A DNA stretch of 35,840 nucleotides from Amycolatopsis orientalis DSM 43388 (GTDB taxonomy: Bacteria; Actinomycetota; Actinomycetes; Mycobacteriales; Pseudonocardiaceae): assembly GCF_000411975.1 (NCBI RefSeq), contig NZ_ASXG01000022.1, positions 1 through 35,840 of the forward strand, in the 5' to 3' direction. Under the pieces are notes generated by a model. The model was not told the DNA's origin. It did no database searches and was given only the letters and a program-made list of their open reading frames with translations. This document shows, one piece after another, positions 1 through 8,500 of the stretch (within the stretch, counting starts at the first letter, position 1; every line of letters begins with the position of its first letter). The position numbers and the translations under genes were made by a program.

Positions 1-1
1 G

Positions 2-373
2 CGGGCGGTGCGGGCGCATCCGCACGCCCTCCCGCTGGTCCTGACCCGCCGCAGCCTCGACCGGACGACGCTCCGTCCGGCCGAAGCGCTCGTGCAAGCG
101 CTTGCCCGCGGCGGACGGACCGGCGCCGAGCTGCTGGTCGCGTTCCGGACCGTGCTGGCCTTCGTCACCGGCTTCGCGCAAGCCGAACTGGCCGGTCCGC
201 TGTCGCGCGACCCGAACGTCACCGAGACCACCGACCGGCTGGCGGCCTTGCCCCAGGACCAGTTCGCCGGAATGGCCGAAATCGCCAAGGCGGCCGCGGC
301 AAGCGATCCGGAAACCGAGTTCGCCGAGGGGATGCGCGTCGTCCTGCTTGGGCTGCAAGGGAAAACCCGGTGA
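2..373 (+). CDS. TetR-family regulator, C-terminal part (5' end outside window)
   Basis: The reading frame is open from the window edge, so the N-terminal helix-turn-helix is missing. The visible ~123 residues are helical and resemble the ligand-binding C-terminal domain of TetR regulators of the tetracycline-repressor type: a middle segment with LLVAFRTVLAFVTGFAQAEL and a final FAEGMRVVLLGLQG helix typical of the family's end. A direct DNA-binding assignment cannot be made because that domain is not in the window. Its stop codon at 371-373 lies inside the stem of a strong terminator hairpin. The next gene converges on it. The family call is inferred from the C-terminal pattern alone. Confidence 0.7.
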   Translation, partial: RAVRAHPHALPLVLTRRSLDRTTLRPAEALVQALARGGRTGAELLVAFRTVLAFVTGFAQAELAGPLSRDPNVTETTDRLAALPQDQFAGMAEIAKAAAASDPETEFAEGMRVVLLGLQGKTR

Positions 374-400
374 CCGCCGAAGCGGCCACCGGGTTTTCCC
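359..400. terminator. Strong bidirectional hairpin terminator
   Basis: A 14-bp perfect inverted repeat (GGGAAAACCCGGTG at 359-372, its complement at 387-400) is extended by CCGC/GCGG after one mismatch, with a CGAA loop. The AAAA/TTTT tracts in the stem give a U-rich 3' arm in both directions. It sits between two convergent genes (stops at 371-373 and 408-410), and the upstream gene's TGA is part of the stem. Confidence 0.85.
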
Positions 401-407
401 GCGATCC

Positions 408-2225
408 TCAAGACAGGTGATGGACTTCTTGCAGCCCGTACACCGGCGTGTCCAGCCCCTCGAACCGCGCCTTCAGCTGCAGCGCCAGGTACAGCGAGTA
501 ATGCCGCGACTGGTGCAGATTCCCGCCGTGGAACCACAATCCCTCCTGCTGGGTGGGCTTCCACATGTTGCGCTGCTCGCCCTCCCACGGGCCCGGGTCC
601 TTCGTTGTTTCCGAGCCGAGACCCCAGCATTTGCCGACCTTGTCCGCGGTCTCCTGCCCGACCAGGTCGGCGACCCAGCCGTTCATCGAGCCGTAGCCGG
701 TCGCGTACACGACCACGTCGGCTTCCAGTTCGGTGCCGTCTTCGAGCACCACCGAGTTCGCGGTCAGGTGGTCGACCTGGCCGTGCGCGAGCTTGATGCT
801 GCCGTTCGCGACGAGTTCCGACGCGCCCACGTCGATGTAGTAGCCGGAACCGCGGCGCAGGTACTTCATGAACAGGCCGGAACCGTCGTCGCCCCAGTCG
901 TGCTTGAAGCCCGCCGCCTCGAGCCGGGCGTAGAAGTCCGCGTCGCGCTCGCGGATGGCTTCGTACACCGGGATCTGGAACTGCGGCATGATCCGGTACG
1001 GGATCGACGCGAAGATCAGGTCGGCCTTCTCGGTGGTGACGCCCGCGGCCACCGCGCGCTCCGAGTACAGGTCGCCGAGGCCCAGGTCCATCAGCGAATC
1101 CGACTTCACGATGTGCGTGGACGAACGCTGCACCATGGTCACGTCCGCGCCGTGCTCCCACAGCGCCGCGCAGATGTCGTGCGCCGAGTTGTTCGACCCG
1201 ACGACGACCGCCTTCTTGCCCGCGTACGCGTCCGGACCGGGGTGCTGCGACGAGTGGTGCTGGTCGCCCTGGAATTCGTCCATGCCGGGGAACGACGGCA
1301 GATTCGGCTTGCCGGACATGCCGGTGGCGAACACGACGTGCCGCGGCGTGAGGACCACCTGCTCGCCGTCGCGGTCCACCGTGACGTGCCACTGCTTCGC
1401 GTCGTCGTCCCACGCCGCGGAGGTGACCGTCGAACGCGTCCAGTACGGCACCTCCATCAGGCGCGTGTACATCTCGAGCCAGTCGGCGATCTTGTCCTTC
1501 GGCGCGAACACCGGCCAGTTCTCCGGGAACGGCAGATACGGCAGGTGGTCGTACCAGACCGGGTCGTGCAGGCACAGGTTCTTGTACCGCTTGCGCCACG
1601 AGTCGCCGGGCCGGTCGTTGCGCTCGACCACCAGCGAGGGCACGCCGAGCTGGCGCAGCCGGGCGCCGAGCGCGATCCCGCCCTGTCCGCCGCCGATCAC
1701 GACGACGTAGGGCTGCTGCTCGTAGCCGAGCGTCTCCTGCTCCTCGGCGCGCTTCTCCGCCCACGACCGGCGGCCGCGGACCACGCCGTGCTCGACGCCC
1801 TTGGGCCGCCGTTCGCGCTGCGACTCCTCGAAGCCCTTCAGCTCGCGCAGGCTGGTGAGCAGCGTCCACGCGCCTTCGTCGTTCAGCCGCAGATGCCCTT
1901 TCGCGCGTCCGACGGCGGTCTCGAACTCGATCCACGCCTCGGTGACGCCGTCGGCTTCGGTGGCCGGTTCGGCAGTGCGGAACCCGCTCGGATCGGTCGT
2001 CTCCAGGCAGCCGCCGAGCAGGCCGGCGATCCCGTCGCGGCCCTCGACCGTCTTGATGTTCCAGGTGAAGGAAACCAAGTCGCGCCAATAGGAATCGACG
2101 GCGAACAACCCCGCGGCGGCCTCGATGTCGCGGGCGGCCAGCGCGGCCTCGAACCGGGCCAGCCAGTCCTCGACCCGGGCCTGCGGCGTGCCCGCCTGCG
2201 CGATCCGGTCGACCGTCTGTGTCAT
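408..2225 (-). CDS. Flavin-containing monooxygenase with fused N-terminal NTF2/SnoaL-like domain
   Basis: A 605-residue FAD/NAD(P)H-dependent monooxygenase of the flavin-containing / Baeyer-Villiger-like class, probably cytosolic. Residues ~15-130 resemble an NTF2/SnoaL-like cone domain (WLARFEAALAARDIEAAAGLF, later GVTEAWIEFETAVGRAKGHLRL). The FAD Rossmann motif GGGQGG is at 178-183 and a second nucleotide-binding motif GSNNSA at 343-348. ATGY near the C-terminus is the usual FMO-type motif. Start at 2225 was chosen because GGAGGAG lies about 6 nt upstream; an in-frame extension to 2282 has no such site. The gene is divergent from a GAF-domain regulator that probably controls it (inference). 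The substrate cannot be read from sequence; similar fusion proteins are commonly annotated only as NAD(P)/FAD-dependent oxidoreductases. Confidence 0.88.
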   Translation of the reverse strand: MTQTVDRIAQAGTPQARVEDWLARFEAALAARDIEAAAGLFAVDSYWRDLVSFTWNIKTVEGRDGIAGLLGGCLETTDPSGFRTAEPATEADGVTEAWIEFETAVGRAKGHLRLNDEGAWTLLTSLRELKGFEESQRERRPKGVEHGVVRGRRSWAEKRAEEQETLGYEQQPYVVVIGGGQGGIALGARLRQLGVPSLVVERNDRPGDSWRKRYKNLCLHDPVWYDHLPYLPFPENWPVFAPKDKIADWLEMYTRLMEVPYWTRSTVTSAAWDDDAKQWHVTVDRDGEQVVLTPRHVVFATGMSGKPNLPSFPGMDEFQGDQHHSSQHPGPDAYAGKKAVVVGSNNSAHDICAALWEHGADVTMVQRSSTHIVKSDSLMDLGLGDLYSERAVAAGVTTEKADLIFASIPYRIMPQFQIPVYEAIRERDADFYARLEAAGFKHDWGDDGSGLFMKYLRRGSGYYIDVGASELVANGSIKLAHGQVDHLTANSVVLEDGTELEADVVVYATGYGSMNGWVADLVGQETADKVGKCWGLGSETTKDPGPWEGEQRNMWKPTQQEGLWFHGGNLHQSRHYSLYLALQLKARFEGLDTPVYGLQEVHHLS

Positions 2226-2401
2226 GGCTGCTCCTCCATCTGCTCGCGGTACCAGCGTCGTCGGTGGTGTAGCGCCGATCACACTCCCCGGCGCGGGCGC
2301 GCGGCAAGGGTTGCAGCGAGTTGCACGCGCCGAGGCATGACAACATCGGCGCAGGTCACCTATGCTGGTCCGCTGACGCGATGGTGCGGGAGGTGACTGT
2401 G
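2226..2401. promoter_or_regulatory. Divergent promoter region between monooxygenase and GAF regulator
   Basis: 176 bp separate the two divergent starts. TATGCT at 2361-2366 fits a -10 element for the rightward gene. A TGAC...GTCA inverted repeat with a 13-nt spacer (2338-2358) and two GTTGCA words (about 2309 and 2319) lie upstream. No strong operator can be assigned. Confidence 0.35.
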
Positions 2402-3583
2402 GTGGTGCACAGTGCGGTGCCTCCGGGCCGCAGCCTGCCCACCTACGCCCGCGACCTGGTCCGGATGCACGAGGCGGTCATCGGCGGCAGCCGTCCCGCG
2501 GTCCCGCCGCGTCCGCTCGTCTCGCGCTCCTGGTCCCGCGTGCTGAGCCTCGGCCTCACCGCCGACGGCATGAACGCCCGCGATTCGGTCCCCGGCGACG
2601 AGGTCGAACGCCGCCGGCACGACTCCCCGCTGCGGCACGTCATCGAGGACCTCCGCCAGGTCGTCGGCGCGACGTCCGATTCGGCGCACATGCTCCTGGT
2701 AGTCACCGACGCCGACGGCATCATCCTGTGGCGCGAAGGCTCGTCCGCCGTCCGGCGCAAGGCGGACACGCTGGGCTTCATCGAAGGCTCCGAGTGGACC
2801 GAATCCCGCGTCGGCACGAACGCGATCGGCACCGCGCTGGCCGAAGCCGCGCCCATCGAACTGCTCGCCGGCGAGCACTTCGAGCAGAACCAGCACCCGT
2901 GGTACTGCACCGCCTCGCCGATCCACGACCCGCGCACCGGCGAACTGCTCGGCGTCATCGACGTCAGCGGTCCGGCGCTGACCCTGCACCCGGCGATCGG
3001 CGCCCTGGTCGAAACGGGCAAGCGACTGGCCGAATCGCAACTGTGGCGCACCCACCGCCAACGCCTCGAACGACTGCGCCAAATGGCTGAACCTGTCCTC
3101 TCCGCCGGCCCCGCCCTGGTCGTCGACGAGGACGGCTGGGTGGCGCACAGCGTCGGCGTCTCCGCGGGCGAACGCATCGCCGCCCCCAGGGCCGGCCAGG
3201 TAATCGCCGTCCCCGGCCTGGGCGCCTGCCTCCCCGAACCCATCGCCGACGGCTGGCTGGTCCGCCCCGCCAGCACCGCCCGCACCGTCCGGCTCGACCT
3301 CGACCTCACCCCGGCTCCCCTGCTCAGCTTCCAAGCCGGCGACACCGGCTGGCGCCGTCCCCTCACCAAACGGCACGCCGAAATCCTGGTCCGCCTCCAC
3401 AAAGCCGGCCGCGACGGCCTCTCCGCGGTCGCGCTCAGCCACGCACTCTACGGAGACGCCGAACACCTGGTAACCGTCCGCGCCGAAGTCTCCCGCCTGC
3501 GCCGCCTGCTGGGCGCCATCGTCGACACCCGCCCCTACCGCCTGGCCGAAGGCGTCCGCATGACTGTCCACGCAGGACAGTAA
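2402..3583 (+). CDS. GAF-domain transcriptional regulator (AcoR-like N-terminus)
   Basis: A 393-residue cytoplasmic regulator. The N-terminal ~60 residues (RSWSRVLSLGLTADG) and a GAF domain at ~70-220 (LLVVTDADGIILWREGS, WTESRVGTNAIGTALAE, PIHDPRTGELLGVIDVSG) match the sensory half of AcoR-type activators. There is no sigma-54 AAA+ domain. Instead the C-terminus (LTKRHAEILVRLHKAGRDGLSAVALSHALYG, VTVRAEVSRLRRLLG) looks like a winged-helix DNA-binding domain. Start GTG 2402 was chosen because GGGAGG at 2388-2393 is correctly spaced; ATG 2381 is an in-frame alternative with no clear ribosome-binding site. It is divergent from the flavin monooxygenase gene, its likely target (inference). The inducing ligand is unknown. 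Confidence 0.85.
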   Translation: MVHSAVPPGRSLPTYARDLVRMHEAVIGGSRPAVPPRPLVSRSWSRVLSLGLTADGMNARDSVPGDEVERRRHDSPLRHVIEDLRQVVGATSDSAHMLLVVTDADGIILWREGSSAVRRKADTLGFIEGSEWTESRVGTNAIGTALAEAAPIELLAGEHFEQNQHPWYCTASPIHDPRTGELLGVIDVSGPALTLHPAIGALVETGKRLAESQLWRTHRQRLERLRQMAEPVLSAGPALVVDEDGWVAHSVGVSAGERIAAPRAGQVIAVPGLGACLPEPIADGWLVRPASTARTVRLDLDLTPAPLLSFQAGDTGWRRPLTKRHAEILVRLHKAGRDGLSAVALSHALYGDAEHLVTVRAEVSRLRRLLGAIVDTRPYRLAEGVRMTVHAGQ

Positions 3584-3637
3584 CCAGCCCGGCCCGCCAA
3601 ACCGGCCCCCCAGTGCGGGCGGTGCCGAGGCGTCCGC

Positions 3638-3643
3638 TAATGT
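3638..3643 (+). promoter_or_regulatory. Possible -10 element of the tRNA-Val genes
   Basis: TAATGT lies 24 nt upstream of the first tRNA in an otherwise GC-rich gap (3584-3667). No good -35 is visible, so this is a weak call. Confidence 0.3.
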
Positions 3644-3667
3644 TTACGACACGTTGCACAGCAGCAA

Positions 3668-3739
3668 GCGCGATTAGCTCAGCGGGAGAGCGCTTCCCTG
3701 ACACGGAAGAGGTCACTGGTTCAATCCCAGTATCGCGCA
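3668..3739 (+). tRNA. tRNA-Val (anticodon GAC)
   Basis: A 72-nt cloverleaf. The acceptor stem GCGCGAT (3668-3674) pairs with ATCGCGC (3732-3738), with discriminator A at 3739. The D arm is GCTC...GAGC, the anticodon stem CTTCC/GGAAG with loop CTGACAC (anticodon GAC), and the T arm ACTGG-TTCAATC-CCAGT. CCA is not encoded. A 34-nt gap separates it from the next tRNA, so the two are likely co-transcribed. Confidence 0.95.
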
Positions 3740-3773
3740 CTCCAGTCCACCCCAGGCTGGTGCGTTGCACAAC

Positions 3774-3845
3774 GGGCGATTAGCTCAGGGGGAGAGCGCT
3801 TCGTTCACACCGAAGAGGTCACTGGTTCGATCCCAGTATCGCCCA
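3774..3845 (+). tRNA. tRNA-Val (anticodon CAC)
   Basis: A 72-nt cloverleaf. The acceptor stem GGGCGAT (3774-3780) pairs with ATCGCCC (3838-3844), with discriminator A at 3845. The anticodon stem CTTCG/CGAAG carries loop TTCACAC (anticodon CAC), and the T arm is ACTGG-TTCGATC-CCAGT. It is a near-duplicate of the upstream tRNA-Val, with differences in the acceptor stem, anticodon stem and loop, D loop and one T-loop base. CCA is not encoded. Confidence 0.95.
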
Positions 3846-3865
3846 CTCGACTCGAGGCGAGCTAT

Positions 3866-3884
3866 GCCCGCACAAAGCGCGGGC
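3866..3884 (+). terminator. Possible terminator after the tRNA-Val pair
   Basis: GCCCGC (3866-3871) pairs with GCGGGC (3879-3884) across a 7-nt loop, about 20 nt after the second tRNA. A TTTT run follows at about 3901. The stem is short. Confidence 0.4.
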
Positions 3885-4348
3885 CTGCTCGTCTCGTCGT
3901 GTTTTCTGGGGGTGCAACCCCCAGGCCCCGCCCGGTGGGGCTTCGCCCCCCGGACCCCCCGTCCCGTGTGGTCCGGTTTTGGGAGTTGGTGCCGGTCGGT
4001 GTTGGGGGCGGTGGCTGCGCGTTCCGGACCGGAGTGGCCGTAATGCCCAGAGGATTCAGCAGTTCAAGGGGCATCGATCCGCCGGGAAAGCTGATCTTGA
4101 CTGCCTTGGCTGGATGCCTAGCCGGGGCATGCTGCCGTGGATCTGCGGGCACAGCCGAAGGCGCTTCTTCGGCTTCCGAGAGTGAACCTCGGCGTACCAC
4201 GAATGCTCAGTCGCTGATCGCATCGCGCCGAGGAACGCGTGCTCGCCGGTGACACCGGCCGCAGTCTGAGTCCATGACCGGCCAGGCCGCGCGCCTGGTG
4301 ATCTGTTCCCCAGCGAATCGGCGGGCCAGTTCGTCTCGTCGTCCCGCA
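3885..4348. other. Gene-poor stretch downstream of tRNA-Val
   Basis: No coding region with normal actinomycete third-position GC is recognisable here. About 3908-3962 is a C/G-homopolymer-rich block of short nested hairpins (for example GGGGG-TGCAA-CCCCC and GGGGC-TTCG-CCCC). The remaining ~350 bp has lower GC and short open frames on both strands that I could not match to any family. It could be decayed DNA at a tRNA-linked island edge (inference), but I found no duplicated tRNA 3' end that would mark an attachment site. Confidence 0.4.
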
Positions 4349-4366
4349 CCCGCTCGGAGGAGCGGG
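4349..4366 (-). terminator. Hairpin downstream of the RHS toxin operon
   Basis: A 7-bp perfect inverted repeat CCCGCTC/GAGCGGG with a 4-nt loop lies about 30 nt past the last stop codon of the minus-strand operon. No T tract follows, as is common for actinomycete terminators. Confidence 0.5.
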
Positions 4367-4396
4367 CTGTTCGTCCTCGGCTTTGTTCAGGGCGGA

Positions 4397-4939
4397 TCAG
4401 GGCGTTGCGGGGTTTCGGGGGATTGTGCGGTTCCGGGCGGTGTTTCTGATCTTCTGGGTGCGGCCGTGCTCGCCGAGCAGTGCCAGGACCTGCGGAGAAG
4501 ACGCGAAATCGGCCAGCCGCCGCTGCATCCAGTCGCTGGCCGCGGCGAGGTCGGCGGCGCTCGGGGCCTGGCCGTTTTCGGTGGCCAGCCACAGTTCCCA
4601 GTCCAGCACTCGCTGCCGGACGAACTCGCGGTCCTTGGGCGCGAGCTGGTCCGCCTCGGCGACGATCCCCGCCGCCGGTCGCCGAAACTCCGCCGGGTCC
4701 GTTGTCGTCCCTGCGAGGTGGTCGACCAGTTCCACCACTGCGGTCTTGGCCGTCAGCGGTTCCGGGTCCCGCACCAGCACAGCCGCCAACCGCCGAGGAT
4801 CCGGCGCAACGGTCGCCGCGATGACGCGCCGGTAAGCGGCGGACCGGACGTGTTCGTCCGCGACCGCGGCGTCGAAGTCGACGTCGGTGAGCCCGACGGC
4901 GTCGAACAGCGCGGCCAGAGCGGCTCGCAATATTGTCAC
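4397..4939 (-). CDS. Hypothetical helical protein, last gene of RHS toxin operon
   Basis: I do not recognise this 180-residue protein. It is predicted all-helical, without membrane segments or a signal peptide, and acidic in the middle with a basic tail (RTQKIRNTARNRT). Pieces such as VRSAAYRRVIAATVAPDPRRLAAVLV and TAKTAVVELVDHLAG recall HEAT-like helical pairs, but this is only an impression. Start GTG 4939 is preceded by GAAAGG about 8 nt upstream. The 18-nt gap after the immunity gene can fold into CGCC-GAAA-GGCG, which would partly occlude that ribosome-binding site. By position it could be a second immunity factor or an accessory of the toxin system (inference). Confidence 0.65.
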   Translation of the reverse strand: MTILRAALAALFDAVGLTDVDFDAAVADEHVRSAAYRRVIAATVAPDPRRLAAVLVRDPEPLTAKTAVVELVDHLAGTTTDPAEFRRPAAGIVAEADQLAPKDREFVRQRVLDWELWLATENGQAPSAADLAAASDWMQRRLADFASSPQVLALLGEHGRTQKIRNTARNRTIPRNPATP

Positions 4940-4957
4940 CGAACGCCTTTCGGCGGG

Positions 4958-5554
4958 TCAGAAGCTCCAGGGGTCCGGGTGCGGGACCCGCGACGGGTCT
5001 TCCGACCAGATCAGCCGCGCTTCCACATCCGGGGCGGCGAGCTTCCGCAACCGGTCGGCGGCCCATTCGTTCCAATACAGCTTGGTCGACTGCGGCACGC
5101 GGAAAACCGGGAGATGCCAGGGCACCGCGTCCGGGCGGAATACCGACTGCCGGATCACGCCGTCCCATTCCGGCTCGGACGATTCGCTGGTGTCCAGGCA
5201 GTCGACGACCTGCTCGACGAGAAACAGGAACCAGTCCTCGCTCTCCTTGCCGTCAATGGTGAGCGGCAGCAGGCTTCCGGAAGCCTCGAAGTCGGCGCGG
5301 AACTCGTCGGCGACGCGGCGGCCGACGATCGGGGCCTCGTCCGCGCCCGGCGAGAACTCGACCGGCCGCCAGTCCGGCTCGCCGACCCACTCCGCGACGA
5401 TCCCGCGCGGGTAATCGTCCGGCGAGCCGGAAAGCATCCAGCGGACGACCTTCGTCAGCTCGCCGCCGATGGTCAGGGCGCGGTACTCCCCGCGGGCTTC
5501 GCTCACGCTCGGCAGCAGCCGGCACACGGCCCGGCCACGTGGGATCTCGGCCAT
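4958..5554 (-). CDS. Candidate immunity protein (Imm11 / DUF1629-like)
   Basis: A 198-residue soluble protein encoded directly after the RHS toxin. Its ATG (5554-5552) shares one base with the toxin stop (TGATG), implying translational coupling. The central block (LPLTIDGKESEDWFLFLVEQ, then VVDCLDTSESSE and a C-terminal VPQSTKLYWNEWAADRLRKL) follows the pattern of Imm11/DUF1629 immunity proteins of polymorphic toxin systems: DWFLFLV...VDCLD, followed by a 'vfvs..' strand and terminal helix. By established logic of these systems, the gene after the toxin C-terminus encodes the cognate inhibitor; here it would bind the AHH nuclease domain. The family match is from memory of the pattern, so immunity function is strongly suggested by position and moderately by sequence. 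Confidence 0.75.
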   Translation of the reverse strand: MAEIPRGRAVCRLLPSVSEARGEYRALTIGGELTKVVRWMLSGSPDDYPRGIVAEWVGEPDWRPVEFSPGADEAPIVGRRVADEFRADFEASGSLLPLTIDGKESEDWFLFLVEQVVDCLDTSESSEPEWDGVIRQSVFRPDAVPWHLPVFRVPQSTKLYWNEWAADRLRKLAAPDVEARLIWSEDPSRVPHPDPWSF

Positions 5555-8500
5555 CACGCGGTCCAGTATGCCCCAGGCCCCGGCACCCCGCTGGAAAGCT
5601 CGCCCAGCACGGCTTTTCCGATGCCGCGCAACTCGTTCCGCAGCAGCCCGCCGATCGCGGTCTGGCTGAGCCCGCGCGCCTGTCCCTGGGCGACGACGCC
5701 CTGCAGCCGGTTGTAGACCTTTTCGTGGAATCCCCCGCGATGCGTGTAATTGTGCGGCGTCGGATGCCCGAGCGGAATCCCGTTCGCCGGGTCGTTGATG
5801 TCGACCTTGTGCGCGTCGAGCAGATCCCGGCTTTTCGCGCCCCACGCCCACTGGTTCTTGCTGCCGCCGGACGGGACGATGTGCGCGGCCGCCTCGCCCG
5901 GTGCGGGAGCGCGTCCCTCGGCCGCCATGTTGTCGCGCAGGATCGCGGCGTTCTGCTTGCACGTCAGCAAGCCGAGATAGTCCAGCCACGCCATCGGGTT
6001 GACCGCGTACGAACGCTGGTTCGGACCGCCGGCGAGACCGAGCGGATCGGCGCTGGTGTACTCCGCGGTCGCCGGGTCGTAATGCCGGAAGTAGTTGTAG
6101 TGCAAGCCGGTTTCGGGATCGAAGTACTGCCCGGGGAACCGCAGCGGGGTCTCGGCGGTCGAGTCCGGAGCCCGGCTGGTGATGCCCCACACGGTGCGCC
6201 GCGCGTGCCAGGCGACGGCGCCGCTTTCGTCGACCAGTTCGGTCGGAGTGCCGAGCAGGTCGGTCACGATCGCGAAAAACCGTTCGTCCACCACGTGTTG
6301 CGGAGCGTCGGCCATCGTCCGGCGTTCGACCTGGCTCACCGGCCGCACGCCGTCGCGGTCCCAGGTCGTGGTCAGCACGTCCGGACGGTCGGCCGCCCGG
6401 GTGGTCTGTTCGACGAGATGCACGCCGTCCCAAGCGAAAACGGTTTCCTCGGCCACGTGCACGCCGTCCGGGGCGAGGCGTTCCTTGGCGATCCGCCGGC
6501 CGAGCGGGTCGTGCCGATAGCGCCATCTGGTCCCGTCCGGGGTCGTCACGCCGGTCAGCCGGTCGTCGCCGTCCCAGGTGTAGCGCCAGATCCGCCGTTG
6601 CCCGGACAGCGTGCGGCTCGACCGTTCGACGATCCGGCCTTGGGCGTCGTGCCGGTAATGGATGGCGCCGCTGCGGCGAAGAACGACGCCGGCGTATTCG
6701 CGGCCGCCTTGTGCGGCCGGATCCTGATCCGGCCACTCGGCATTGCTGACGTTGCCGAATTCGTTGTACGCGTAGCGTTCCGTCCATCCGGCGCCGTGCA
6801 CCGCGGTGACGCGTCCCCAGCGGTCGAGGTCGTACTGCCGAGAGCCGGCGAGCTGGTCCTGGATGCCGGTGACGACGCTGTCCGCGCGGTAGTGATACGT
6901 GCGCCGCTGCCGCGACCGGGCGAAGGCGTCGGTCACCTGCTGTCCGGCGAGCCGATGGTTCGCGTCCCAGCTCTGGTTCACCATCGCGCCGCCGCTGAGC
7001 TGGCGGCGGACCTCGCGACCGGCCGCGTCGTAGCTGAGCCGGACCGTGTGGCCGTCGGTGCGGACCACTGCCGGCTGGTCGTTCCCGTTGTACTCGCAGC
7101 CGGTCCGCACCCCGGCCGGAGTCACCCGCAGGATCCGCCTGCCCAGCAAGTCGTACACCGATTCGACGGCACGTCCGTTGCACGTTTCCCGCAGCACCCG
7201 GCCGAGCGGGTCGCGTTCGATTGCCAATTCGGCGTCCGGCCCGGATGCCCGCAGCAACTGGTCGGCCGCATCGAATTCGTACGTCGTCGCCTGCCCGCCG
7301 ACGCGTTTCTCGATGACGTTTCCCCGGGCGTCGTGGCGGAACGTCATGACTTCGCCCGCCCCGTTGGTCCGGGCGATCAGCTGGCGGGCCGGATCGTACG
7401 CATACGACAGCGTCCGGCCGCCGAAATCGGTTTCCGAAACGAGGTTTCCCGCGGGGTCGTAGGCGTAGCGCCACACCCGGCCCTGCGGATTGACGACCGA
7501 CACCAGCCGCATTTCGGTGTCGTACTCGAATTCCAGCCGGGATCCGTCGACGTCGATTTTCGCGGACGGCGAGTCGAAATACGTGAACTCGGTGCGGATC
7601 GTCTGCCCGAGGGCGTCGACATAGGCGATTTCGTTGCCTTCGCCGTCGTACCGCCATTGTTCGGTGGTCCCGTCCGGCTGGGTACAGGAAAGCAGCTTGC
7701 CCTCGACGGTCCAGGAGAACCGGGTGACCCCGCCGAGCGGATCGACGACCGCGCTGATCCGGCCGAAGACGTCCCGCGCGTAGCGGGTCGTGGCACCGAG
7801 GAAATCGGTGACCGCGACCGGGAGGCCCGCCGCGTCGGTCTCGACGCGCCTGGTCTGGCCGAGCGCGTTGGTCAGCCCGGCCGGATGCCCGCGGTGGTCG
7901 AAGTGGTACCGGGTGACCGCGCCCGCCGGGTCGGTGACCGCGACGAGATTGCCGCGTTCGTCGTACTCGTTGCGCCACACCGCCCCGTCCGGTCCGGTGA
8001 GCACCGCGGGCTGGCCGGCGCGGTCGTACTCGGCGGTCGTGGTGCGGCCGTCCGGATCGGTGACCGCGAGCAGCCTGCCGTCCTCGTCGTAGCGGTACCG
8101 GGTCGTCCGCCCGAGCGGATCGGTGCGCGAAAGCAGCCGGTCGTAGCGGTCCCGCTCGGTCACGACCGCGTGGCCCAGCGGATCGACCGCGCGGACGAGC
8201 TGCCAGGCGTCGTTGAAGTGGTACGTCGTGACGTGGCCCAGCGAATCGGTGTAGGTCGTCGTCCGACCCGCCGAGTCGTAGTCGATGGTGCAGGCGAGCG
8301 CGCCGCCGGAGCCTTCGGTGCGGACGCACCGGCCGAGTTCGTCGAAAACGTAGCCGTACCACCGGTCGTTGCGGTCGATCCACTTGACCACGCGACCCTG
8401 GCTGTCGTATTCGAACCGGGTCGGCAGACCGGAGGAGTTCCGGATTTCGACCAGCCGGCCCGCGTCGTCGTAGCGATAGCGCACCAGATCGATCGCGGCC

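Noticed and set aside
102..2396. Long plus-strand open frame opposite the flavin monooxygenase
   Set aside because: Arg/Ala/Pro-rich translation without motifs; the minus strand has intact FAD motifs and a ribosome-binding site.
3435..3770. Minus-strand open frame reading RDTGIEPVTSSVSGKRSPAEL across the tRNA-Val gene
   Set aside because: It is the antisense of a tRNA; such frames are a well-known false annotation.
3846..4348. Transposase or integrase remnant after the tRNAs
   Set aside because: No catalytic motif, terminal inverted repeat or duplicated tRNA end could be found.
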